A stretch of 64,000 nucleotides of DNA, taken from NCBI GenBank assembly GCA_020721065.1, contig DYNM01000006.1:57744-121743 (forward strand), written 5' to 3'. Positions within the stretch are counted from its first letter, which is position 1, and every line of letters starts with the position of its first letter. The notes beneath the pieces were generated by a model that was not told the origin of the DNA, searched no databases, and was given only the letters and a program-made list of their open reading frames with translations. Position numbers and translations under genes: made by a program. This DNA comes from Thiocystis violascens (lineage in GTDB: Bacteria > Pseudomonadota > Gammaproteobacteria > Chromatiales > Chromatiaceae). This document shows positions 8,940 through 17,507 of this stretch, piece after piece.

Positions 8940-11900
8940 ATGGCAATTTCATTTGATGGCGGTAATGACAAAGAAAGCGGCACCGCAGGTGCTGAAACCC
9001 TCAGCGGGTTGGGCGGTAATGACGACATCAAGGGTTTAGGCGGTAATGACACCATTATTGGCGGCACGGGACATGATTCATTGGACGGTGGCGTCGGTAA
9101 TGACAAGCTGAAAGGCGATGCCGGCAAAGATAAACTGCTTGGTGGAGTGGGCAATGATTTGATTGAAGGTGGTGTGGATGATGATGTTTTAGATGGTGGC
9201 AATGGCAATGATACGCTGAATGGTGGGGCTGGTAAGGATGCGATGAGTGGTGGCGAAGGGAATGACACCTTTATTGTTGATAATAAAGGTGACAAGGTTA
9301 CTGATGTCACGACAGGCACGAAAGGCGGTATTGATTTAGTCAGTAGTTCGATCAGTTATGTTCTCGGTGCTGAGATTGAGAATTTAACTTTGACTGGCGA
9401 TGATGATTTAACAGGTACTGGCAACGACGGGAAGAATGTCATCACTGGTAATAACGGCAGTAACGTATTAAATGGCGGGAAAGGCAATGACACCATCAAC
9501 GGCAATGAAGGTGATGACACCATTGACGGCGGCGCTGGCGTTGATCAATTAGCAGGCGGTGATGGTTCTGATGTGTATATGGTTGGTAATAATGAAGACC
9601 GTATTGTAGAAACAGCAGTTGATGGTGATGATGATGAAATCCAGAGTTCTGCTCCTGATTATGAATTGGGTGCCAATATCGAACGTCTGACTTTACTTCC
9701 AAAAGGCGAGGATGGCATTGGGAATGAACTTGCCAATACGCTTGATGGCAACGCGCTTGATAATGAATTGAATGGCGATGCTGGTGATGACACCATCAAT
9801 GGCAATGATGGCAATGATATTCTTGATGGTGGTGAAGGTAACGATGAGATCAATGGCGGTGATGGCTACGATGTCGCTGTTTATTTAGGTAGTGAAGATG
9901 ATTACAAGTGGTTTTCAGATGAGGAAGGTTGGATTGTTGAAGATATTACCGGTGCTGAAGGTGAAGATGGTGTTGATGAAGGAACGGATACGTTAACGGG
10001 TATTGAAGTACTCAGTTTTAGCGGTAGCGATGAAGAAGTAGTGATTGATGACACGGTACCTGAACCGCCTGTTGAGCTGGAATTGCCGGTGCTTCAAGTC
10101 AATGCAACTGAGTTGATGGTAGATGAGTCTGGGAAAACTGCGCGTATTACGGTGACGCTATCAGAAGCCTCTGATGAGATTGTGACGGTGCAATACGCTG
10201 CGATTGCAGAGACTGCAACTGCGGGCAGTGATTATAAAATACTAGGTACCGGTACTTTGAAATTGATGCCGGGAAAAACGAGCCAGACGATTACCACGAC
10301 GATTATTAACGATACGTTGGATGAGACGGATGAAACCTTCAGCGTGCAATTAACAAATCCGCAGAATGCGACGCTTGATACGAATGCGTCAACAGTCGTG
10401 ACCATTATTGATAATGATGAACCTGCGCTAGAACCGGAATCAATCACTGTGCAGGTGACGCCGACTAAATTGACGAGTTTTGAGGGTGAGGTTGCTAATA
10501 TCACGGTCACACTTTCTGCGCCTTCAACGCAGACGGTGACGGTTGATTACACGACTAAAGACGTCACTGCCAAGACTGTTAATGGCGATTACATTGCTAC
10601 AACGGGTAGTTTGACATTTGCGCCTAATGAAACTAGCCATACGATTGTTTTAGAAACGTTAGATGATACGGCAGTTGAACAAAATGAGTCTTTCCGAGTG
10701 CAATTGAGCAATCCGGTCAATGCAACTTTGAAGGCGACGGCCGCTTCGGCATTGATAACTATCGTTGATGATTCACCGCAATGCGTGGGTACTGAGGCGG
10801 ATGATCATTTGACGTGTTCGGATGAGAATAACGATATTGATGCGTTGTCCGGTAATGATGTTGTGAATGGAATGGGTGGCAATGACACTTTGATTGGTAA
10901 TACGGGTAATGACACCTTGGCGGGCGGTGATGGCAACGATCAATTGCTCGGCGGCGAAGGTGATGATGTGCTGCAAGATTCCAATGGCAATGACAATATG
11001 AGCGGTGGTCTTGGCGATGATCGCTTTGTAATTGATGGTAAAGGCACGGGACAGGTGTTAATTGAAGATACCGGCGGTATTGATACGCTTGATGCGGCGG
11101 GTGCAGAAGAGGGCGTGACAATTCAATTGACTCCCGGTGAAATCAGCAGTGTCGGCGGTCAACAGATCACTCTTAGCGAAGGCGGTACAATTAGTGATCC
11201 ATTAGATATGTATTTCTTGGAGGATTTAACTGGATCATTTAGTGATGATGTGGAGACGGTGCAGGAATTAGTACCGAATGTTGTCACGGCAATTCATGAT
11301 TTCCAACCAGATAGCTTATTTGGTTTGGGTTCTTTCATGGATAAGCCAATTGAGCCTTTTGGTCAGAACTATGATGACTATGGTTATTACGGTGATTACC
11401 AGTCTGATTATGTTTACGCCAACAATTTGAATTTGACCACTGATCAAGCAGCATTTAGTAGCGCCTTAAATGCGTTGGTGTTGGGTAGCGGCAATGATTG
11501 GCCAGAATCGCAATTGGAAGCTTTGATGCAAGTGGCATTGCATAGCAATGAGATTGGCTTCCGCAGCGGTGCTGTGAAGACCGTTGTGTTAATGACGGAT
11601 GCCGATTATCACGTTGCTGGTGATGGCGCTGAAGCAGGAATTACCACCGCTAATAATGGCGATGGCGTATTAGATGGTTCGCCGGCTGGTACTGGTGAAG
11701 ATTATCCTACGGTGCCAATGGTCGCGGAGGCATTACAAGCTGCCGGTATTCTGCCCATTTTTGCAGTGACCAGTGATGCTAAATCATATTATGTTGATTT
11801 AGTAAGTGAGTTAGGCTTTGGTTCAGTCGTTGATTTAACTTCCGATAGCTCTAACTTGGTAGCAGTCATCACAGCGGGTATTAACAACCTGACGGTGGCA

Positions 11901-12317
11901 ACGGTAGAAAATGCAATTGGTTCAGCATTTAATGACACCATTATTGGCGATGCCAACGCGAATATATTAACTGGCGGCGCTGGAGTTGATCAATTAACGG
12001 GTGGTGCTGGCGGCGATACCTTTGTATTCCGTCTGGGTGACTCAGCGGTTGGTGCAGATGAGCGCGACATCATTAAAGATTTCAGCGTGTCAACTGCTAA
12101 CGAGGTCATTGATTTAAGCACGTTGAGTACTGCGGGGTTGAGCTTTATTGGCACGGCTGAATTTGATGCGGACGGTCAAGTACGCTATGTACAGGATGTT
12201 GCTGCAAATATGACGCTAGTGCAGATCAATTTAGCGGATGTTGTGGATGTAGCAGAAATGGAAATTCAATTGACGGGTAAGCTCACGCTCACTGCGAATG
12301 ATTTTATCTTGGCATAG
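8940..12317 (+). CDS. Large RTX / Calx-beta protein with integrin-beta-like I domain
   Basis: 1125 residues, very acidic, no N-terminal signal peptide, as expected for type I secretion. Seen in order: GGxGxD calcium-binding nonapeptides at about 10-105, 155-205 and 255-310; two Calx-beta domains at about 385-590 (patterns DETDETFSVQL and VEQNESFRVQL); more RTX at 620-700; a vWA-type domain from about 756 whose opening (DMYFLEDLTGSFSDD) and following GLGSFMDKPIEPF closely follow integrin beta I domains, with a MIDAS-like D762-x-T764-x-S766; RTX again at about 990-1035 and a C-terminal region like type I secretion tails. GAGGT precedes the ATG. Likely a calcium-stabilised adhesin or matrix protein. 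No hlyB/hlyD/tolC genes lie in the window. It shares its N-terminal third with the next gene. Confidence 0.9.
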   Translation: MAISFDGGNDKESGTAGAETLSGLGGNDDIKGLGGNDTIIGGTGHDSLDGGVGNDKLKGDAGKDKLLGGVGNDLIEGGVDDDVLDGGNGNDTLNGGAGKDAMSGGEGNDTFIVDNKGDKVTDVTTGTKGGIDLVSSSISYVLGAEIENLTLTGDDDLTGTGNDGKNVITGNNGSNVLNGGKGNDTINGNEGDDTIDGGAGVDQLAGGDGSDVYMVGNNEDRIVETAVDGDDDEIQSSAPDYELGANIERLTLLPKGEDGIGNELANTLDGNALDNELNGDAGDDTINGNDGNDILDGGEGNDEINGGDGYDVAVYLGSEDDYKWFSDEEGWIVEDITGAEGEDGVDEGTDTLTGIEVLSFSGSDEEVVIDDTVPEPPVELELPVLQVNATELMVDESGKTARITVTLSEASDEIVTVQYAAIAETATAGSDYKILGTGTLKLMPGKTSQTITTTIINDTLDETDETFSVQLTNPQNATLDTNASTVVTIIDNDEPALEPESITVQVTPTKLTSFEGEVANITVTLSAPSTQTVTVDYTTKDVTAKTVNGDYIATTGSLTFAPNETSHTIVLETLDDTAVEQNESFRVQLSNPVNATLKATAASALITIVDDSPQCVGTEADDHLTCSDENNDIDALSGNDVVNGMGGNDTLIGNTGNDTLAGGDGNDQLLGGEGDDVLQDSNGNDNMSGGLGDDRFVIDGKGTGQVLIEDTGGIDTLDAAGAEEGVTIQLTPGEISSVGGQQITLSEGGTISDPLDMYFLEDLTGSFSDDVETVQELVPNVVTAIHDFQPDSLFGLGSFMDKPIEPFGQNYDDYGYYGDYQSDYVYANNLNLTTDQAAFSSALNALVLGSGNDWPESQLEALMQVALHSNEIGFRSGAVKTVVLMTDADYHVAGDGAEAGITTANNGDGVLDGSPAGTGEDYPTVPMVAEALQAAGILPIFAVTSDAKSYYVDLVSELGFGSVVDLTSDSSNLVAVITAGINNLTVATVENAIGSAFNDTIIGDANANILTGGAGVDQLTGGAGGDTFVFRLGDSAVGADERDIIKDFSVSTANEVIDLSTLSTAGLSFIGTAEFDADGQVRYVQDVAANMTLVQINLADVVDVAEMEIQLTGKLTLTANDFILA
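9615..9694 (+). repeat. 80-base identical patch shared by the two RTX genes (copy 1)
   Basis: Identical base for base to 13211-13290 in the paralogue, while flanking sequence has synonymous differences. It encodes the segment DEIQSSAPDYELGANIER. Suggests recent gene conversion. Confidence 0.85.
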
Positions 12318-12327
12318 CGTTTGAGTG

Positions 12328-12363
12328 CGTTGGGTTGCTCATGGAGCTGGCAACCCAACGTTG
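12328..12363 (+). terminator. Hairpin after the first RTX gene
   Basis: Perfect 11-bp stem CGTTGGGTTGC / GCAACCCAACG with an 11-base loop, 11 bases after the stop codon, followed only by a short TTGCAATT. Reads as an intrinsic terminator with a weak T tract, separating the two RTX genes. Confidence 0.6.
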
Positions 12364-12529
12364 CAATTAGAGTTGACTGAATTTAGCAATGCTGTATCAC
12401 TTTTGCGAGGTAGTTCACATTTCAAAAACGTCCGCACTGATTACAATAGAACTGTGATTTATATTTATTCAATCTTCACAAGTTGGCAGTATTTGCGTCC
12501 CTAACTGAATAAAAAACACGAGGTTTGAC

Positions 12530-14323
12530 ATGGCTACTTCTTCTCCGTTTACTGCTGGTAATGATAAAAAAGTTGGTACCGCCACTGCCGAAAAGTTTAG
12601 TGGTTTAGGTGGTAATGACGATATTAAAGGCATGGGCGGCAACGACACCATCAGTGGTGGTACTGGCGCGGATACAATAGATGGTGGTGTTGGCAACGAC
12701 GCGCTGAAAGGCGATGCAGGCAAGGATAAATTGCTTGGTGGTGTGGGTAATGATTCAATTGAAGGTGGCGTGGATAATGATTCATTAGATGGCGGCAATG
12801 GCAATGATACGCTGAATGGCGGCGCTGGCATCGATACAATGACTGGCGGTGAAGGAAACGATACCTATATCGTTGACAACATTAAAGATAAGGTTACTGA
12901 CATCACAACAGGTACCAAAGGTGGCACTGATTTAGTGAGTAGTTCAATCAATTATACGCTTGGTGCTGGAATTGAAAATCTCACTTTGACCGGTGGAAAA
13001 GACCTGACTGGTACTGGCAACGATCTGAAGAATGTCATCACTGGTAACGCTGGCAGTAATGTTTTAAATGGCGGTAAAGGAAACGATACCATCAAGGGTA
13101 ATGATGGCGACGATACGATTGACGGTGGTGCCGGTGTTGATAAGTTAGAAGGTGGTGATGGTTCTGATGTTTATGTTGTGAGCAATAATGAAGACATCAT
13201 TACAGAGACGGCAGTTGATGGTGATGATGATGAAATCCAGAGTTCTGCTCCTGATTATGAATTGGGTGCCAATATCGAACGTCTGACTTTGATTGGTAAA
13301 GGCAAGGATGGTATTGGGAATGAACTTGCCAATACGCTTGATGGCAATGAATTAGATAATGATTTGAGTGGCGACGCTGGTGATGACACCATCAATGGCA
13401 ATGATGGCAATGACAGTCTCAGTGGTGGCGAAGGTGATGATGAACTTAACGGCGGCGATGGTGATGATGTCGTTACCTATCAGGGTTCTATTGAAGAGTA
13501 TAAAATCATTAAAGAAGGTGATCAGTGGATTGTTGAAGACAGCACTGGTACTGAAGGCGAAGATGGTGTTGATGAAGGAATTGATACCATTACTGGTGTA
13601 GAGACGCTGCAATTCGTTGATGAGGAATTGCATTGGGAAGATGAAGGTGATGGCGCTGATGACGGTGGCAACGATGATAGCGGTGTCATTTATGGCACTG
13701 AAGACGACGATTATTTAATTGGTACTGATGGTGATGATGTCATTGATGGTCTTGAAGGCTATGACGCTGTGATTTATGCGGGTTCGATTGAAGACTACTA
13801 TATTACTGATGATGGTACTGGCACTGTTTCTGTCGAAGGTGAAGGAGGATTGGATACCATCCGTAATGTAGAAGAATTACAGTTCGATGATGATTTTTAT
13901 TTCATTGATCCTGGTTATATTGAGCCATTCCCACCAGTTGGTGATGAATTACCCACTGTGCAGTTTGAATCTACCCTTTTAGAAGGATATGAAGGCGATA
14001 CGGCTGAGTTAATTGTGACGCTTTCTGCACCTTCAACTGAAGACGTCACAGTGACGTATACCACTAAAGACTCTCTTGCCACTGTTAATGTTGATTATTG
14101 GGTTGGCGCTGGTGATACCTATTGGTATAACGATGAAGGTGATGAGTGGATTGAAGAAACACTCACCTTTGCAGCGGGCGAGACAATGAAATCACTGTTA
14201 GTTGAGTTCTATGCAGATACAGAACTTGAATACTATGAAGGTTTTGATGTCACACTGAATGAACCTGTTAATGCAACCATAGGTGCGAATAGCGTGGCCT
14301 TTATTGGAATTTACGACGCTTAA
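12530..14323 (+). CDS. RTX / Calx-beta protein, paralogue of the upstream gene
   Basis: 597 residues, highly acidic, no signal peptide. The first 330 residues run parallel to the upstream RTX protein, with the same GGxGND repeat order and the same NYTLGAGIENLTLTG inter-repeat unit. A second RTX patch lies near 380-430 and one Calx-beta domain near 480-590 (pattern YYEGFDVTLNEPVNAT). It ends with the Calx-beta strand, without the longer C-terminal tail of the paralogue, so whether it is exported by type I secretion is uncertain. GAGG precedes the ATG and the leader resembles that of the first gene. Roughly 210 bases separate the two genes, holding a terminator hairpin and presumably a promoter. 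Likely a secreted calcium-binding surface protein. Confidence 0.85.
   Translation: MATSSPFTAGNDKKVGTATAEKFSGLGGNDDIKGMGGNDTISGGTGADTIDGGVGNDALKGDAGKDKLLGGVGNDSIEGGVDNDSLDGGNGNDTLNGGAGIDTMTGGEGNDTYIVDNIKDKVTDITTGTKGGTDLVSSSINYTLGAGIENLTLTGGKDLTGTGNDLKNVITGNAGSNVLNGGKGNDTIKGNDGDDTIDGGAGVDKLEGGDGSDVYVVSNNEDIITETAVDGDDDEIQSSAPDYELGANIERLTLIGKGKDGIGNELANTLDGNELDNDLSGDAGDDTINGNDGNDSLSGGEGDDELNGGDGDDVVTYQGSIEEYKIIKEGDQWIVEDSTGTEGEDGVDEGIDTITGVETLQFVDEELHWEDEGDGADDGGNDDSGVIYGTEDDDYLIGTDGDDVIDGLEGYDAVIYAGSIEDYYITDDGTGTVSVEGEGGLDTIRNVEELQFDDDFYFIDPGYIEPFPPVGDELPTVQFESTLLEGYEGDTAELIVTLSAPSTEDVTVTYTTKDSLATVNVDYWVGAGDTYWYNDEGDEWIEETLTFAAGETMKSLLVEFYADTELEYYEGFDVTLNEPVNATIGANSVAFIGIYDA
13211..13290 (+). 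repeat. 80-base identical patch shared by the two RTX genes (copy 2)
   Basis: Same bases as 9615-9694; see that entry. Both lie in the same frame and domain position. Confidence 0.85.
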
Positions 14324-14353
14324 TACCATCACTGTTATTGCAAGTTGAATCAC

Positions 14354-14384
14354 AACCGCCCCGCATCATCGGGGCGGTTTTTTT
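14354..14384 (+). terminator. Strong intrinsic terminator between convergent genes
   Basis: 10-bp stem AACCGCCCCG / CGGGGCGGTT, 6-base loop and a run of seven T. It ends the RTX transcript; the minus-strand epimerase ends just beyond it. Confidence 0.9.
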
Positions 14385-14389
14385 ATGCC

Positions 14390-15397
14390 CTAAATTTGAT
14401 AAAACCCGCGATACCATTCTACAAATCGCGCTATTCCTTCAGCAACTGGCGTATTCGGCATGTAGCCCGTATCGCGCACCAAATCACTGACATCCGCAAA
14501 GGTGTCGGGTACATCGCCAGGTTGTAATGGCAATAATTCCAATATGGCGCGTTTACCTAATGATTGCTCTAAACACGCAATATAATCCATCAATTCAACT
14601 GGTTGATTATTGCCGATGTTATAAATACGATATGGCGCATTGCTACTTGCCGCTTCCGGCATCGCGCTAGACCATTCAGGATCGCCAGTGGGGACGCGAT
14701 CCAATACCCGAATGACCCCCTCCACAATGTCATCAATAAAGGTGAAATCGCGGCGATGTTTGCCATAATTAAATACTGGAATTGGTTCACCCGCGAGAAT
14801 CGCACGAGTGAACTTGAACAGCGCCATATCTGGACGTCCCCAAGGTCCATAAACAGTGAAAAACCGCAGACCAGTGGTGGGGATTTGATACAGATGACTA
14901 TAGGTGTGCGCCATTAATTCATTGGCTTTTTTTGTTGCTGCATAGAGGCTTAATGGATGATCAACACTGTGCTGCACCGAAAACGGTAATGTGGTATTCG
15001 CGCCGTAAACCGAACTGCTGGACGCATACACTAAATGCTCAACGTGATGGTGACGGCAGGCTTCTAATACATTCGCAAAACCCACTAAATTTGTGCTGAT
15101 ATACGCCATCGGGTTTTCAATTGAATAGCGCACTCCCGCTTGTGCAGCTAAATTCACCACTCGTTCAGGGCGAAAATTCCCAAAAACTTCATGTAAGCGG
15201 TCGCTGTTTTCAATATCAAAACGCAATTCTTGATAACCAGCATAATTCAGCGTTCGCGCCAGCCGCGCTTCTTTTAATTTCACGTCGTAATACGGATTGA
15301 GATTATCAATCCCAATCACCGTATCGCCCCGCGCCAGCAAGCGCAGCGCCACTGCGGAACCAATAAAACCAGCACTGCCAGTGATTAAAATGTTCAT
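14390..15397 (-). CDS. UDP-sugar 4-epimerase, UDP-glucuronate 4-epimerase type
   Basis: 335-residue extended short-chain dehydrogenase. Seen: NAD-binding GSAGFIGS at the N-terminus, [17 protein letters not shown], which is characteristic of UDP-glucuronate 4-epimerases (WbnF/LpsL type), the YAATKK catalytic Tyr-Lys pair and [15 protein letters not shown]. It would interconvert UDP-GlcA and UDP-GalA for surface polysaccharide. Start placed at the ATG giving MNILITG, since an earlier in-frame ATG lies 15 bases upstream inside gatA. It follows gatA by 7 bases, so it is probably transcribed with gatCA, an unusual partner. Confidence 0.85.
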   Translation of the reverse strand: MNILITGSAGFIGSAVALRLLARGDTVIGIDNLNPYYDVKLKEARLARTLNYAGYQELRFDIENSDRLHEVFGNFRPERVVNLAAQAGVRYSIENPMAYISTNLVGFANVLEACRHHHVEHLVYASSSSVYGANTTLPFSVQHSVDHPLSLYAATKKANELMAHTYSHLYQIPTTGLRFFTVYGPWGRPDMALFKFTRAILAGEPIPVFNYGKHRRDFTFIDDIVEGVIRVLDRVPTGDPEWSSAMPEAASSNAPYRIYNIGNNQPVELMDYIACLEQSLGKRAILELLPLQPGDVPDTFADVSDLVRDTGYMPNTPVAEGIARFVEWYRGFYQI

Positions 15398-15404
15398 TGT
15401 GAAT

Positions 15405-16859
15405 TCACTCAAATCCAGTCGGTGCGGCTTGATGCCAATGCGTCACCTGTTGCAAACGATGGGCGATATTGAGTAAGCGTGCTTCCTCAAAATAATTGCC
15501 GATGATTTGCAAACCCACCGGCAGCCCGTCCACCGGCGCAACCGGAATCGACATCCCCGGCAGACCGGCTAAATTGGTCGCAATGGTATAAATATCATTG
15601 AGATACATCGCCACCGGATCGGTATTTTTTGCGCCGAGCGGAAACGCAGTGGTCGGACTCGTCGGTCCCATGATGACGTCAACCTGCGTCAAGGCGCGTT
15701 TGAAATCGTCAGCAATCAATTGGCGGAGCTGTTGCGCCTTCAAATAGTAGGCATCGTAATAGCCGGCCGAGAGTACATAGGTGCCAATCAAAATCCGCCG
15801 CTGCACCTCCGCGCCAAATCCTTCCGCCCGGCTGCGCGTGTATAAATCTTGTAAATCCAACGGGTTATCGCAGCGATGCCCGTAACGCACGCCGTCAAAT
15901 CGCGCCAGATTGGACGAGCATTCCGCTGGTGCGACGACGTAATAAACCGGCACCGCCAGCGGCGTGTTCGGCAAGCTGATGTCGTGAACGGTCGCGCCGA
16001 GTCGCTCGTATTCCTTGATCGCGTCCTGAATCACGGTGGCGATGCGCGAGTCCAAACCCGCCGCAAAATACTCCTTTGGTAGCCCGATCCGCAGCCCGTG
16101 CAAATCGTCATCCAGCGCGTCCACATAATCGGGCACCGCCACCTCGGCGCTGGTGGAATCGCGCTCATCAAATCCCGCCATTTCATCAAGAATGAACGCC
16201 GCATCGGCCGCCGACCGCGCCAGCACTCCCGCCTGATCAAGTGACGATGCAAACGCGATCATCCCCCAGCGCGAGCAGCGCCCATAAGTCGGTTTGATGC
16301 CGGTGATGCCGCACAACGCCGCCGGTTGGCGGATCGAGCCGCCGGTGTCGGTGCCGGTGGCGACTGGACATAACCGCGCTGCGACCGCTGCCGCCGAGCC
16401 ACCGGATGAGCCGCCGGGCACCCGGCTGCGATCCCAAGGATTGGCAACTGCGCCATAAAAACTGGTTTCGTTGCTGGAACCCATCGCAAATTCATCCATG
16501 TTGGTTTTTCCCAACATGACCGCGCCCGCAGCGGCGAGTTTTGCCACCACCGTCGCGTCATACGGCGCAATGAAATTGTGCAACATCTTGGAACCACAGG
16601 TGGTTTTGACGCCAGCGGTGCAAAAAATATCCTTGTGCGCAATTGGAATACCGGTCAACGGCCCGGCGTCGCCGCGTTTCAACGCCTGATCTGCTTGCGC
16701 GGCGGCCGCCAGCGCCGACTCCGTCGCGACGGTGATAAAGCTATTGAGCTGCGGATCAAGTCGTTGAATACGTTCTAAATAATGCTGCGTGAGTTCGACG
16801 CTGGAATAATGACGGAGCCGCAACTCAGCAGCCAATTGAGCGATGGTTTTGTTTTGCAT
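15405..16859 (-). CDS. gatA: Aspartyl/glutamyl-tRNA amidotransferase subunit A
   Basis: 484 residues. Amidase-signature subunit that releases ammonia from glutamine for conversion of Glu-tRNAGln or Asp-tRNAAsn by the GatCAB complex. Seen: catalytic Lys in AHKDIF at about K76, the signature [10 protein letters not shown], the Ser of [11 protein letters not shown], and the [10 protein letters not shown] motif near the C-terminus. Length and motifs match GatA. It starts 2 bases after the gatC stop. The usual third partner gatB does not follow; a sugar epimerase does. GC-rich like its neighbours in this block. Confidence 0.95.
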   Translation of the reverse strand: MQNKTIAQLAAELRLRHYSSVELTQHYLERIQRLDPQLNSFITVATESALAAAAQADQALKRGDAGPLTGIPIAHKDIFCTAGVKTTCGSKMLHNFIAPYDATVVAKLAAAGAVMLGKTNMDEFAMGSSNETSFYGAVANPWDRSRVPGGSSGGSAAAVAARLCPVATGTDTGGSIRQPAALCGITGIKPTYGRCSRWGMIAFASSLDQAGVLARSAADAAFILDEMAGFDERDSTSAEVAVPDYVDALDDDLHGLRIGLPKEYFAAGLDSRIATVIQDAIKEYERLGATVHDISLPNTPLAVPVYYVVAPAECSSNLARFDGVRYGHRCDNPLDLQDLYTRSRAEGFGAEVQRRILIGTYVLSAGYYDAYYLKAQQLRQLIADDFKRALTQVDVIMGPTSPTTAFPLGAKNTDPVAMYLNDIYTIATNLAGLPGMSIPVAPVDGLPVGLQIIGNYFEEARLLNIAHRLQQVTHWHQAAPTGFE

Positions 16860-16861
16860 GA

Positions 16862-17149
16862 TTAATCAATCACCTTCGGCACCAAATACAGTCCATTAGC
16901 AGTCAACGGAGCGAGCGCCTGAAACACAGCGCGTTGCTCCGGTTCAGTCGGCTGATCGGGGCGCAACCGCTGCGCCATGTGGAGCGGATGCGCCATCGGC
17001 GTAACACCGCTGGTATCCACCGCGTCCATCGCGGCCACCAAGGTCAAAATGTTAGATAAATCAGCAGCCAAGCGATCAGCTTGAGCGGGGGCGAGACCAA
17101 GTCGGGCGAGGTGCGCGATCTTGTCGATGTCGGAGCGAGCGAGTGACAT
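16862..17149 (-). CDS. gatC: Aspartyl/glutamyl-tRNA amidotransferase subunit C
   Basis: 95 residues, the small subunit that wraps around GatA and GatB. Seen: the start [13 protein letters not shown], the central [14 protein letters not shown] and the C-terminal LVPKVID, all typical. First gene of the minus-strand gatC-gatA-epimerase unit; its promoter must lie in the gap at 17150-17507. Confidence 0.95.
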   Translation of the reverse strand: MSLARSDIDKIAHLARLGLAPAQADRLAADLSNILTLVAAMDAVDTSGVTPMAHPLHMAQRLRPDQPTEPEQRAVFQALAPLTANGLYLVPKVID

Positions 17150-17507
17150 GGCGATCCTGCGAGTTGTTTGTTCAATCCATGTTGTATTGGATTTATCGTT
17201 TTAACGCAACACCAGCAACACTCTCTAACACAATTTTTAGCTGTTTTTTAATTCCGATTGCTGACGCATTTTGCAGCGTTGCATTCAGATTAAAGGGCAT
17301 ATCGCAATACGATTGGGTTGCGCATATTTTATGCTTTCTTATTCAGCAATGACGCAAGATCATCGTCACAAAAAGCATCTTTTTTGTCTACGCGATTAAA
17401 AATTTCTGCTCGCGTTACGTTAGCCAATCACAAGAGATGAAATCCTGACACCTCACCGTGCGCAGGATTATTCTGCGGGCGCGTATTTCACTTAAGGAAT
17501 ATTCAAC
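17150..17507. other. Divergent intergenic region between gatC and the dynamin operon
   Basis: 358 bases between oppositely oriented genes, AT-richer than both flanks, so it should hold promoters for both. TAAGGAA, a good ribosome-binding site, lies 10 bases before the dynamin ATG. A short open frame on the plus strand (17143-17352) has no family features and is not called. I see no clear operator or riboswitch. Confidence 0.5.

Noticed and set aside
12430..12460. Promoter for the second RTX gene (TACAAT-like -10)
   Set aside because: No matching -35 at a proper distance; too weak to call.
8940..14323. Regular GGxGND repeats that look like a CRISPR-like or satellite array
   Set aside because: They are coding RTX nonapeptides in frame, with no spacers.
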